The position numbers were made by a program, and so were the translations under genes. This document shows, in pieces, positions 12,901 to 47,100 of a DNA stretch of 64,000 nucleotides. The notes under the pieces were generated by a model. The model made no database searches. It had not been told where the DNA came from and saw nothing but the letters and a program-made list of their open reading frames with translations. The stretch comes from Pegea sp. RAD2-039 (lineage: Eukaryota; Chordata; Thaliacea; Salpida; Salpidae), in the NCBI GenBank assembly GCA_034620365.1, contig JAQGEQ010000175.1, positions 1 through 64,000 on the forward strand. Reading direction: 5' to 3'. Positions within the stretch are counted from its first letter, which is position 1. Each line of letters begins with the position of its first letter.

Positions 12901-12977
12901 AATTAAATCAATGATTGTATTTAGATTTAAATTCATTTTAGAAAACTCTTTTATTTATTTAATTGAAAGATTATGAA
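9973..12977. other. AT-rich intergenic, divergent promoters
   Basis: Lies between the divergently transcribed plakin-repeat gene (-) and the connexin gene (+), so it should contain both promoters. A TTTTTTCAG acceptor-like site at 9986-9987 lies 13 nt before the plakin start, and TCATTTTAG at 12940-12941 lies 36 nt before the connexin start. I see no coding signal, RNA gene or clear promoter motif. Confidence 0.5.
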
Positions 12978-15251
12978 ATGGCTTGGCATATTGTAGAGCG
13001 ATTAATAGATACAGTAGAAACACAATCTACTTTACTTGGTAAGTATTGGACGACGTTTTTCTTCACTCTTCGCTTTCTACTTATCGTTTCAATTGCGTAT
13101 CCTGTGTTTGATTCTGAAAGAGATGAGTTTACATGCAATACACTAACTCCTGGTTGTGAAAATTTGTGTTTCAATGAATTTAACCCGATGTCATTGCTAC
13201 GTTTATGGCAACTGCAGGTAATCAAAGTAAAAATTTAAAAAAGTTTGTTGTTTAATGAGATATATCAATTTTGTTATCAGATAAATAACATGTTTACTAA
13301 AAGGGATGTATTCTTGGTGATAATTTTTATGAGGAATATAAATTTTGTGGTTTTTAAAGGTTTTAAGTGCGGCAACACAAGCTATAATATTTGCTATATA
13401 CCTATCACATAAAAGCAATAAATTAGAAGAATCAAAAGAGAAATATATTAAAGCAAAAAAGCTTAAAAAGATTCAAAAAAATAGAAAGAAATTAGAAGAT
13501 ACTGCGGCTTATAAAATAGATTCTGAGATACATTTAACAACTAGTTACAAGGGTTTGTTACTAAACGACAATTTTGTATTTATTATGAACATTAGAATAA
13601 AGTAATAAGCAGCAAATTTATTAGTAATCGATTAATTTTATTCAGTTATATTTTATAGAAACATTAGAGAATCCTTCTATTGTAACCATATCAGATTCTG
13701 TAAGTTTATTTCTTTTATTTGTTTCAACGTTTTATTTGTAATTAATATTATTAATACAAACTTAATAATCAATAAAAAAAGTCAAATAAAAATATATTAA
13801 TTATAAAAATATATATTCTGAAATATATAGTCAGTAAAAATCTAAACTTAAGTTGTATTTGTAAACTAAAAATGAAAGAGTAATAGATTAAGTTATCAAA
13901 ATATTTAAGTATTTGCTGATCAGAAGTACGCTTTTTGTAAGTTTCAAAAAACCGTTTTGTAATTTTGGTGATTATTTGAAGTGATTTTTGTGTTTTAAAG
14001 GATTCTGAAGAAGACAGTATTGTTAACAAAACATTAGTAGCTTCAAAAATAGATTCATTTGTACCTCCAAAGGTTTTGCTTCTGTATGTAACCCAGGTAG
14101 GTTCACATTCAGATTGTCATAGAAACTAAAACTAAATTTACGATATGATCGAAAATAATTATAAAAACAATCAATAATTTTTGGCTGATTATTATTTGAC
14201 TAAATTATTTTTTAGTCATCTCTAAATTTATTTTATTTGTGAATTTTCTAAATACTTAGCTTAACATATAATTGGTATAAATTAGTTTTATGCTTGTAAA
14301 TATGCTCACTAACTAATGCTTATACTCTTTTTAAAATCGCTGTTTGCTAGAAAATAGTAACTGATTTATTATTTTAAAATGTATAAATAACACCCTATAA
14401 AATGATAATAATATAATAATAAATTGATTTATTAGAAAACTCAATCTGTGAACTGATATAAATTACATTCTATAGTAGTTTGCTGTAAATAATGAACCAA
14501 CATGAGATTTATTTGATTTTTCTAAAACTTAAGACAGATTTTAAAAAGAATATTTTTTTAAAGGCTTAGAGACTTTTAGATATTAGGAGACACAAAAGAG
14601 AATACTTTTAAAGTAACTTTTTGTGATTTTCAGATCGTTTCAAGGTTATCTATTGAAGTTCTCTTCATTTATATACAATGTACTTTATATGTTTACAAGT
14701 TTTGGGTTCCAAAGGTTTATAAGTGTACAGAATACCCATGTAAGGATATAGTGCATTGCTACATCGGCAGGTCTTATGAAAAAACTGCTTTAATATGGAT
14801 TATGTTTTGTAAGTATGATTTGTTGAAACAGTTTAATACAAGTTAATCAGAATTAAAAACTGAAATTAAACGCAGGAAATTTTATTAATAATTTTATAAC
14901 TATTTTTTTTCAATTAACTATTTAGATTATTAAATGAAAAATAATAATTATTAAATAAAAAGTTTTTAAAAATTTTGAAAATATTTATTAGCTTTTAAAC
15001 GATTTTAGTAAATAAAAAAATAATTTTTTATAACTATAATAATAAAATAAACTGATTTTTTTGTAGCTATTACCTTGGTGATGATTATATTTTCACTGAG
15101 TGAATTGATACATATAGGAAAAAAGAATATATTAAAAGCTTGGTCCTTACGTAAGGAAGACTTTGCTAAAACTCAAAAACCCAACTCAGTAAATAAAAAC
15201 AAAAAAGAAGACAAAAAACGCGAGAAATCGTACACAGCTTATTTTGATTAA
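12978..15251 (+). CDS. Connexin (gap junction channel subunit)
   Basis: Six exons, 12978-13217, 13360-13552, 13659-13699, 14001-14096, 14634-14808 and 15067-15251, join in phase into 309 aa. Connexins hexamerise into hemichannels that dock between cells. The N-terminus (MAWHIVERLIDTVETQSTLL) fits the connexin N-terminal helix. TM1 is about 22-42, TM2 74-96, TM3 182-208, TM4 240-262. Extracellular loop 1 has C53-x6-C60-x3-C64 within FTCNTLTPGCENLC; loop 2 has C221-x4-C226-x5-C232 within YKCTEYPCKDIVHC. Both are the invariant connexin patterns and differ from innexins, which have two cysteines per loop. The cytoplasmic loop is lysine-rich; the tail is short (about 45 residues) and basic. Vertebrate connexin coding regions are mostly intronless, so five coding introns are notable. 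The acceptors at 13359 and 14000 are TTTAAAG, weak ones. I cannot assign a vertebrate orthologue. Confidence 0.93.
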
Positions 15252-18200
15252 CTTTTGTGATATTTTTCCTTATATCGTTTATATATATAGTTTCTAGCAA
15301 TCACATTAATCGCTGTTCAAATAACCAAATAGTCTTTAAGTTTGTCGTTATAATTGATTTTGAGAAAAATTTTATATCAAAATTCATTTTTTATGTTTTC
15401 AAAAATTATTTTTATTATTATTAAAATATTTTCGTTTTAATAATTGCAACTACTAAAAAGTTAAAAACGACAAAAAAAGTTTATTTAAATTAAAAAAAAA
15501 TAATCTTTGAAAAAATACAAAGTGTAGAAATTAAAACAATAATTTTATAAACAAAATGCGTAAAATAAAAGTATAAAATATATAAAATATCGATATATAT
15601 ATAAAAAGTATAAGCTAATAACTTAAGTAGCTAAATTTAAATTTGAAAATAATTTGTTAAAATTGACTGATTGCTAGATAAGTTTTCTATTTTAAATGCC
15701 TTCTATCAAGTCAAAACACAGTAACTTCAAATAATGTCAGTTATTCTGCTGATAGACAAACGTTGTGAACAAATTTAAACGGTTTCTACTTTTTAAGCCA
15801 TTTAATTTTATATCAAATATAAAAAGGTTCACATTTATATATAAAAAGCTTAATAAACACTCAAAATGTTTATAAGCCTTTATAGAGGTTTGTGGATTTG
15901 ATTTAAAAAAATAAAATCTGTGAAATTATTAATAGTTAGTTTTTGGAAATTCTTAGATATGTACTTGTTGCAAACACTAAACAAATTTAAAGAGATTTGA
16001 AAATGTATTAAAATCGATTTTAACAATGAATTTTTAAAAGTATTTTAAAATTTTCTGACAAGTAGCACTTAAGTAACACTTAATACTTTTAAATCTTTCT
16101 AAGGAAATTTTTTTCTTTAAAAGAGTATACCGAAATAATACCCAATTTATACTTTTACTTCTAAAGCTATTTTTTATTTTTTTTTTCTTCATTTATAGCA
16201 AATAAAAAGCTTGTTTTGCTACTTTAAGCTTTTTTAATAATTCTGAATAATTAAACAGAAAATAATTTTTATACACAGCATCAATTTTCAAGTCTCAAAA
16301 CATCATTAATTATTTTAAATTATTATTTTTTTAACAACTACAATAAATAAATTAAAGATTACTGTTTAAACAAACAGATATTATCAAAGTTAATACAATA
16401 TTAATGAATTATATAAGTTTTATTTTAAAAAATGTATTAATGATGTCTATAAAAAAACAAAAGATTTCAAATTGATTTTTGAAACAGAATATTTTTAAAC
16501 AAGTTTTTGTTGAGAGTATAGGCCATTTTTATAATTATAAAAGTTGTTATGAAAATTTGAAAAATATATTAATAAAAGTAATAAATTCACGAAAATTTGT
16601 GTTTTATAAAAAGTACCTGTGGTAAATTACATTAAACATTAAAAAAGTATTAGTTGCGAGTCACACAGTAAAATATATTTTCTTTTATTTGCTTCTAACA
16701 GAGTTTAAAAAACTAGAAATTAAATTTAACAATTGGCTTAATATTTTCAAAGTTTATTTTCCATTAAACAGAAATTTATTTTTCAACAAAATTATCAAAA
16801 TTAAAAAATGATTTATTTAAACCAACTTTCATAAACTTAACTAGATTACTTTTCAAATAAAATATTTTCAAAAAAGTATTTAATAATAAATGTTATTTTT
16901 TTACAAACTGCAAATAAAATTAATCAATATAAAAAACAATAAAAATAAGCTGCAAAAAACTGAACAAAAAAGCTCTCATCAAGCTATTTTAAAATAACTA
17001 TTGTTTAGGGAAGTAACACGACTGATATTATTTCCTTCAGACCAAATAATATGAAAATAAAGTAACAGGAAATTTATTACAAATTCATTTGCCTAAAATC
17101 GATAAAACCGTCAAAAGTAAATTGAAGAGTGTAACTAATTTTGATTATAAGAAATCAAAAGGGAAATATTGACAAATTAAAAATTTAAATTCATTTTTGG
17201 TTGCTAGCAAAAAACTGTTTTTTTTTTAATCCTAAAAAGCAAAGTTTCTGAAGCTACAAACAGTTTTGTACGTTTTGATGTTGAGCTTATACAACTGGTC
17301 TATAGCTAAAAAATAGATCATGTCTAATAAAGTCATTACATAGAAAAGGTTCGTAAATAAAATGTATAAAAGAAACTTATCAATATTTAATTATTCTTAA
17401 ATGCCGATAAATACCTTCAAACATAAGATAAAACACCAGTAAAGCAACTTTGACGGGGATTTCTTTTATTTAAGTCAAATTGAAATCGACAATAAGCCGA
17501 AGTCGGATACTGTGTAGTTATGGGGCTAGAATTTAGTGTTAAGGTTGACAAATATTTTAAGTGATAAATATAGGTTGTAAAAATTAGTAAAAATACTTTT
17601 TTAAATTCAAATCACATCATAATTCAACCTCAAAAAACACTTGTAATTTTACGTGGTTTAGTTTTTCATTGAAACTTGTAGATGTTGATTTAAATATTTT
17701 TTAGATTTTTAATACTTATTTGCAAAGGTTACAAAATACTTTTTTTTCAAATACGACGCAAGTTAAATCTCTATGCTCTTTAAGAGAAAGAGTTGGCAAT
17801 TTCTAAAGCAAATATCACTTCATGACTAACAGGTTAGAAAAGTACTAATTAATAGAACTTTAACGAAAACATAAAAGACATTTAATTTCAATGTACAGGT
17901 ATAAGTTCACAGAAATTTATAAAGCTTAGTACATATCAAGTTTAGTTTGTATCAGTCATTCTGTACAAAAGTTTAATATGAGACATTTTAAAATGAGACT
18001 TAAAATAAAAATGGTAAACGTATTCTACTGACAAAAACAAATAAGAACAAAGATAACAAATTACAAGTAGTCACTGTACATTACAGACACATAGAAAGAA
18101 CGATCCACAAAACCGTGGAACTCATAAAAGCTAGAATAACTCAGATAATCCGATAGTAAGTTGGTAGCCACACAACAGTTTCCTTACTTTCTTTTTCGTC

Positions 18201-18298
18201 TAGCTCACCTTTAATACAAAATGGAGCTAGTCTATTAACAATATCTTATCTTTTGGCAAAAAACTTTGTGCAATAACAGAATTAAAATGAATTTTAAT
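15252..18298. other. AT-rich intergenic between convergent genes
   Basis: About 3 kb of very AT-rich sequence between the 3' ends of the connexin (+) and SALL (-) genes. It contains homopolymeric A/T runs and no reading frame, RNA gene or repeat family that I can recognise. Confidence 0.5.
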
Positions 18299-38111
<19,813 letters not shown>

Positions 38112-41100
38112 TCACTTTTGGGCTTATAGTAAGCTAACTTAAGTAACTATCGAAAGCTAGAACAGAAATCTTGAAATTAACTTAATGAGCAAACAAGAGT
38201 TTTGTTGAAACCACTTCCAGCTCAAATGACTTTTCTGCGCAAAATTATTTAACTCTAATTATTCTTCGATAAACATAAAAGAAAAAATGTGTTGCTTTTT
38301 TCATATCTCGAAAATTTACGTTAAAAATGTTAGATAAGTAGTTAACAATTAAAGAATATAAAACTTTAAAATGTAGCAGTTTTATAATGATTCTAACAAT
38401 AGTTCCAAATTGTTTCTAGAAAATCGATACTGTGTATAATGGCACCAATATATCAAGAAGAAAAGATGTTACTTTTTACTTCTTAAGCGACTTAAAAAAT
38501 CTATTCATGTAAAATAAATTTGACCTATAAGTATCATTCTATTTGCTCTAATTTAATGAGACTATTGCTGATATTTATCAAGTAGTTCGAATATAATTTT
38601 ACTTTTGTTGACCTTTTTTGTAAGAATTTTTTAATTTCTTGCTGACTAGAGCCAGATGTAGATGTAAAATTAAAACTTATGAATTAGGAAAATAACAACA
38701 ACCTTTATAAAAGCAACAATAGCTTTCGAAACTGATGTTAATAATTTAATAGATTTATAAAATAGTACAGCCAGTAAAAACTTTTTTGAATAAATTATTT
38801 CTAAATATCAATGGTTTAAACCTAAACAAAAAATGCTGGAAAAACTTTTGAAAAAAATCATAAAGAACACAGATGGATAATAAAAATATTAAAACAGATG
38901 TCAATAAATTAAATATATTCTTGTAAAAGAATTAATAAATCAATATTTACTAGATATCTTTCCAACAATGTTTCACCGCACAGAATATAAGCTAAAAAAT
39001 GGTTTCTTTGAAAAATAATAAATATTAAAGTTGCTAATAACTTATCTGTTACAGTTTTTATCAAATAACAAAAAAAATGAATTTTTTAAAGGTAATTATC
39101 ATCACATTTATACAGAAATTAAATGTTAATCTAATGTACATAAATAATCTTAAGCAAAATCTCCTTCAATAACTGTTTAAATACTTTGCTTACATATTCA
39201 AATAAAAAAAAATAGTCATCTCTAAATCAACTCCTAATACATCTAAAAAACTGCTTCTAATTCACCGCCTTTAGTGGACTTTAACTCTGTTTTAAACTGT
39301 AGTTAGCTGCCTGTTGTCTAAGAGCTTGAAACTTTTATAATACTTTAAGGGCGACAATTCTTAAGCTGTTTAAAAAAACTCTCCCGATTGAGAAATTGAC
39401 GTGAACAACGCATTTATCACTAAAGTAAGTTTTCTCGCCACAGAAAAAGTGAAAAAACTTAGTAGAAAAAAGTTGTTGCAGATTCAACTTAAGACGGATA
39501 TATGTTTAAATATTTCAATCTACCGATAGTCAGAGAGAAAAGTTTATTTTTTTTTTGCTTTTTTTAATCATTAATTATATGATCACTAAGAAATTAGAAA
39601 TGTTTTTTCTATTATTTGAAAAATTATTTAATAATTTTTAGTTTAAATTTTTAACTATTTGTAAAATTTTCCAGAAAAAAACTTTTTAATTTTTTAATAT
39701 TTTATAAATTAAAGAAAATTTAAATTTCAAAATCTATGAAATCAACTGACTTAGAGTCTTTTTAACTCTCTAATAACCTGACTTTATACAATTGTAAGTA
39801 ATTTTCCGTTTAAAGTTATAGAATACTGAAGCTGGGAAATATGGCTAATTTATATTTCTAAACTAAACAAATATAAGCTGAAAATAGTTAAATTTTATGT
39901 TGTGGCGAATTCGAAAGTAATGTTATTGTGCTAGAATAATTTATTTTTAACGAATAAGGAATTAAATGAAAATGCAATAAACCAAAAAATCTTATCGATT
40001 CAGATTTACAGAAAAAATGCCAAAAAATGAAAATCAGTTGGAAAAAATAAAAATTTAAATTTTAAATCTGCCAAACAAAATGTTTTGGATGGAAAAAGAT
40101 TTCATTCTTATCTTTAATTTCCAGTTCAGTAACCAGAGCGCTTCCAGAAAAGAAATCAAAACTAAAAAATGTTTTACTCTATTTTAAAACATTACTTTCG
40201 CTTTTACGGGGTCTAAATACTTTCAGAGTTTTATGATTTTGTTTATTAATTAACTTTCAGCTGAATTTTATCAACAAGACCAACAATTTTAATTTGTCGT
40301 AAAAAATGAAAATTATTCAATTATTTTTGGACAGATAAATTTTTCATCATATCTCTAAGCTTCAAGTAAAATCAATCAGACAGATAAGTATCGAGTTTTG
40401 TGTGTTTGGTCTAAGCAATTTTTAAGAAAAGAAACCTCTACTAAAAAATTTGGACTTAAATTGTAATTATTTTCCATAAAAGAAATAAGCAAACCATAGG
40501 ATATTAGAATGATTAATGAACCCAAAAGTTTTCTAGTTAGTTTTCTATTTAGTTACTTTTACTGTCAATTTAATTTTAAACAATTTTATCACCTAAAAAG
40601 TTTGACATTTTCCAAATAAAGTTATCTAAAAATAATAGAAGCTAAAACAAATTTTGATTTTAGATTAAATTTTATTACCTGTGAATAATTATCATCAATA
40701 CTATGCAGAAAAAAAAACAGATATATAATATACAAATATATAAATGGAGTTAGTTATAATTATAGAACTTGAAAAGTTTTGTTGGCGAATTTTCATCAAA
40801 AACTATTAAGTAAGATGCCTTAAAAAAGTATTAATGATTTTTGCAAAAGTGAAAAATTTAAATATCCACAGTAAAAACGCAAGCCTAAAGAAGTATTCAA
40901 ATTATAATGGAACTCAAGGTAGCTTTTTAGTCTTATTATTCGATTGGATTTTTTTTATAACTTTAAAATACAAATGAACAACAAATCAGCAATATTTAGT
41001 CAGAAGATTAGACTAAAATAGTTGTTTCAATCTATTAAAAAGCCAGTAAGAAATGTTTTCAAAGACATCTAGATAAGATTATTTGTTGATAAAGTCAAAA

Positions 41101-44100
41101 CAAAAATTTATTTAGGTTATCGAAGGCATAGGTCTATAATGTTAACACACATTAGTTATTTCTTTAAATTTAAAAACCTTTCATCAAAAATGAAAAACAT
41201 TATTTGATTATTTCAAAATGTTTTTCTAAATACAAAGTAACTAAATAAATTACTTAAATGGTAAAAATCTAATATAACTATACAAAAAAATTTATCTTTA
41301 ATTCTATAAAATCAAATTCTTTTAAAATGAAAATATTTTATTTTAAATTATCTGTCCAATTTCTATTTTCAATTGAAATATATTTCTGATAATTTAATAA
41401 GATATAAAAAGTTACTACTAATTTCAAACTTTTTGATTTGTCAAAATATGCCCTTCTGTCTAAACAGGCAAGTCCTCGCCACCTTCAATCACCAAGTTAT
41501 ATTTTTTTGCAAGAATGTTTTCTTATCTCGATTTTGGTTAAAAAGATTTACTTGTTAACGAAATAAATTATATATTTTGATCTTTTTGAAACTGAAAATA
41601 GTTGATTTTACAAACCAAAACATTTTATCGTTCTGTTAGAGAAAAAGAACGTTTCATCCATAAAGTAATATTTTTACAAATAACTTTTCATTAAACTTAT
41701 GAATATTGAGTTTATGGTAAAGATAAAACACTTTTTATAAAAGCTCTCAATAACCAACTTTTAAAAACTATAACACTTAAATGCTAATAACAAAAATCAA
41801 TTTTAAGCCAATAATATTAATATTAGGAAAAGTAGAAACAAATTTACATTTGAAACATTTATTAAAGGTAAAAGAATTGGGATATCAATAAAAGTTGCTT
41901 TTAGCTAACTCATAAAACTTCTTAAGTAAAATTAAAATGCTTTAATGATACATTTACAATAAAAAACAATTTTTTAGCAGACATCTCTTTTTATTTTTGT
42001 ACCAAGTGCCTTGTATACTTTTATCAGTGTAAAATAGATGTACTTTGTTTTCATTATAATTAAAAGTAAATTTCTATCACTTAGCTATCTTTCAAATTTG
42101 ATGTTAAATTTTTAGCTTTAGTGAAAATGTCAAACGTCAATAATGTAAATTTTTTTTTGTAGAGGGAGCCTATTTTTAAAACATTGGATTTTTATTTTTT
42201 TGATTATAATTTTTATTTTTTTACAGCCTGAAGACAACTATAAAGTTAATTTTTGTATCTTGTTATTACAAAAAGTGTTACATAAACCTTTACAACAGCA
42301 AAACATTTTAATTTAGGCTTTAGGCATTTAAGTTTTAATAAAATCTCATTCTGTAAGTAGGTAGTTGATTTGTGTAAACAAATAACTTTATAGAAATCAT
42401 TTCATAAAACCTAAAACTTGTTATTAAATTTCTCCAAAAAAAACTTTGCAAAATAGAAGCTTCAACTAGAAAATCAATTCTTTAATAAAAACAAAATTAT
42501 TCAAAAAATTTTATTTCAAACTAATTAGCTAAAACTTATAAACTGATGCTTGTATCACTAAACCCAATATAGCTAGAAAGATTAATGATAGAAGTTTTGA
42601 AAGAGTTTTAAAGACACAATACAAACAGGACTTTGTTTGTACAGCTAAGCTGAAACCACTATTTAAATAAATACTGATTGGTGTTATGGTTAAACTATTC
42701 AATTAAAATGTTTGAAAATGTTTTAAATAAATAAAAAAATTTATGAAATTTAACCTAATTAATAAGATTAATAGACAAGATTTGTGTTAAAATCAATAAA
42801 AGTCGAATTAGAGATTCCATTATTTCAAAAAACCTTAAAGTAAAACTTTAAAACACTTTATATTGAGATTTTGTAGGTTTAAAACGCAAAAAAAACTGAT
42901 TGAAAAATATAGAAATTGTTTTCAATTTATATAAACTATTTTCTCTATTTTTAATATATTTTTTCTACTCAAATTGTTATTTTGTTTCTACAATTTTACC
43001 GATTTAAGTGTTTTATTTAATTTTCAAACTAAGAAATCTAAAACAATCATGTAAACAATTTCCAAAAAAAATAACATTTTTCCTAACTCTTTTAAACCAA
43101 TCGATTGTAACCACTTTTAAAAAGTAAAATGATTTATAAATAAACGATTTTTTTAGGTTCTCAACCAATAGCTTTATTTTGTTAATGAATTGGTTGGAAA
43201 AATTTTTCTCTGGCGTCTTTAAATATTTATGTTTTACAATCCCGAGTAATTGTCTTGTTTTGTAAAACGGTTTTTGAACTATTCACCATCTATCTTAACA
43301 TTCGATAATAGCTTTAAATTTTCATTTAGCAACTGTTAATGATTTATTACCTAAATAAGAACAAAACCTTATGAATAAATTCGTAGAAGAAAATGTTGGA
43401 GGAACGGTTTTATTTGCTTTGAAAATTTATTCTAAAGATAAAATTTGTGTTTAATTTCAATAAATCTTAAAGACAGAAATCAATTAATAAAATCAATCTT
43501 TTAAAGGTGAAAATTCTTAAAATGATTTACTAATTATGTTTACAGAATTATAAAAAATGTTATTTCACTAAGGAATTACAAAATTCTGATTAAATTATTT
43601 TTATCTAAGTACTAAATAGATTACACAAATCACTCGTAGTTATAGTGACACAAATTATTAAGTTTAATATTTACTTTTTTATTTTGCATTTTTTTAATTC
43701 AATTTTATAAACAACATATATGATATTAAAGACTTATAGGTCGTTGACTTTGTTTTTTGCGTAATATATAATACTAATTTCATTGTAAATCACATCAAAG
43801 TGTTCATAGATACAAAATTCTTTGGTTTTGGTCAAACAATATGTTCATAACGACAAAAGTATTTTATGACAAAAATTGAACAGGTCGTTATAACGGTCGT
43901 TGAACTAAATGTAATAAAAACTTATTTCATTTGTAACGACCAATTTTATGAGTATAACTCTTCATAGGATTATTAAAATATGTTCAATTATTTTTTGGTT
44001 TTTAATTTTTTGTAAGAAGCTCTTTTTAACATATTCTATTCTTGTCTAATTTTTACTATCAAGCAGTGTTAAAAATATGAAATTTATACAAAATATTTTT

Positions 44101-47100
44101 TTAATATTAACTGACTATAACAGAGCTTTAAAAATATACGTTTGGCTTCAAAAAACAAAAATAGTTTTGCTAAAACTTTTCATTATTTTTAATCGTTCTG
44201 TAACAGATTGTTTTATTCTAATAAAAAGCTATGAATAAATAACTTTAAAAAAAAACCACTGAATTTTCGATTGTGTGTTTTTATGTTTTGTATCGTAAAA
44301 TTGAAAAGATAAAACATCAAAGCTTATTAAACATCGTAAAATATGTTTTATAATATGTATACATGAATTACAGAATTATAAATAAATCACCTAAAATAAA
44401 AAATAGCTTTAAATTAAAAGTCATTATAACTTATTGATGTTAATTTAGCCCACTAACTTGAATTTGTTTCAAATCTATATTTACAAATTAGTGTTTATAA
44501 ACAATTCAGTACTTTTAGAAAAAAGTATATGTAAATTACTTGTAAAAATTCGTGATAAGTATATTCAGTCATTATGTAAAAACTAGAAAAATTATTTGAA
44601 TTTCAGCTATTAAATTTAATTATGATTTTAGTAGATACAAAACTGTTTTATGTATCACCTAGCCTTATTTATATAACTTTTTTATATTTATTAATCAAAA
44701 ATTCACACAACTTTATTTTTTACTTTTTTTATTGTACAACCTTAAAAAATAACTTTTATAATATCTTTTTCAAAAGAGTTATTTTGTTTTAAAATCGTTT
44801 ATATAAGATCTGTACTAATTTTAGATGGATTACTTAAGTTAATATATTTTGGTTAAAATACTAATAATTTACAAAAGTGATTATTTTGTTATCATTCATA
44901 CAAAAGCAATTTTGATTTCTTTTTCAATAATCTGCAAACAAAAGTAACCAATTAATAAAAATACAACCAAACATAAGATAAAATAATTCAGTGGTTTGTA
45001 AGCTTCATAAAAATGTTGCATTATTAACTCCATTAAGCCTAGTCTAACTTATCTAATAATTTTTAAAGACTTCTTAAGAATATTTTGTAACAAAGGTTTT
45101 TAAACAAACTTTAAGTTTGAATTTGAAGGTGTTTTCCAATTCATTTCTGAAATAATTTTAGCTCAAAAGCAAATTAAGCCTAAATTTTGAAGTTATAAAA
45201 TGAATATCGTTTATTTAGGATATCTTTAAAATAGAGAATGAATTAGAAAGAAATTATAAAAGACCAGAATAAAAGATCTTTTGGTATCTATTCTTCAACA
45301 ACATTAAAGTTTAAATTGTTACTTCATCATATTTTTCTGTATTCTATGTTTTTTTGATCTTAAAGAAAGATAATATCCATTAGTCAACAATCAGATAAAA
45401 CATAAAACTTTTGGATTACTTAAAAGTTAGTTTTGCTCTTACAAAAGTAATTTTTTTTTTAATCATTTATCTTTTACTATAAACAAAATCATAATCTTGT
45501 GGTTACAAATAAAACACAAGTAAATTATCCATAAGAATATTTGGAAACTTAAAATAAAAGTATTTTTTTGAACTTAGATCAAATAACATGTAGATAGTTT
45601 TACTAAAAGGAACTCTCATATATTTCTATTTGGTGTTTTAATAGAAACAAACTAACTTTTTTCGGTATAATCAATTAATAGTAAGTTAGTTACAAGCGTC
45701 GATAGTAATAAATGACGTAATATGGTCAAAAATAAAGATAAACAATCAAACAACCATTTTGTTACCTTTAACATACTCTCAATAAAATTCATTTTTATAT
45801 CATTAAAGATAACATGCTTTTAATCACGTCAAAATATTCTTGAAAATAAGGACCTTTAAAATTGATGAAGATTTTTATTTACACAATTAATCAAAGAACT
45901 ATTTTAGTTATTGCAAAGCTTTAAGTGATAATTCAATCATTGATTAACATTTTCGTTTTTTATAGAATCAATTAAACGAAAAATAGAAATAAAAATATAT
46001 AAACGGAAATATTTATCTGCTAAAAATGTTATTAATTACATTGTAACAGATATGATTAAATGTTGCCTTATTGTGGATGCAATACAAGAATTTTTTTGTC
46101 TTTAAACTGATTTTAAATTGATTTTAATAATTACCCTGAAGATGCTTTTAAACGATTACAAGATCGCAAAATATAATTTCTTTTCCATTTACAAACAAAA
46201 ACATTTTTTATCAGATTTTCTACGAAGTGTTGTCGACTAAAAACATTTCTGTCTACTATGTTACTGTCATGTTAAAGTCACAACCACAAGTAAGTATTTT
46301 AACTCAATATTGAACATATATTCACGTAAATATATAAAACAACAAAAAGTTTTTATCGATTCCAAATTCTGAATCCACTTATAAGCTTTTTTAGTCGTTT
46401 AAAATAAAGCCGCATAATTTTACCCAAATCTCATTATCTAACCCTCATGAAGACCTATCTATCTATGATCATTTGCAAAGGCAGATGGCTTGCTAAATCT
46501 AAGTAAACATTACTTTTAATCTCTATGAATATATTCAGTAGAAAAAATAAAGTAATTATATAAGTAAAGCAACTGGTTTCTACTCAAAAGAAAAAAACAA
46601 TAAGCACTTTGCTAAATATAAACAAACAATCAATCATAAATTTGTTAATCTAATTTTTTTAATTAAGTTTATTGAATATTTTTATTTTCTTGGCATCTAT
46701 TTTTCAGCTTCAATATTAGGTCACCTATTTCTTTTCTGATTCTCAAGTGATGTTTTTACTTTTCATCTTGTCTGGCTTGTCAGCTTTTTTTAGTCATAGT
46801 TCCATACGAACATCTTTTGTCTTTTTTTATGTTGATAGGAAAATAAATCTAAAAAACTTTTAAATCCAACTAGTTTCTTGTTATTATTTCTTTTAAAATA
46901 GTTTAATAAGTTTTTAATGAAAGTTTACAGCAAATTTAAAATAAGAATTCTAATATTTTATAAGAAAACACAAATTTAGATTTCAAAATAGTTTTATTAA
47001 AATGTTTTATAAAAGATGCAACAATTGAAGTTGTCAATTTTGTGTTCTTATATTTAAATCATTTATAATTTATAACCAACTTTTAAGCTTAAATAAAAAC

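Noticed and set aside
12978-13217. Innexin rather than connexin
   Set aside because: Innexins have two cysteines per extracellular loop; here each loop has three with exact connexin spacing, and the N-terminus is connexin-like.
13769-14029. Minus-strand 86-codon frame within the connexin gene
   Set aside because: Antisense to a connexin intron and exon, low-complexity and without support.
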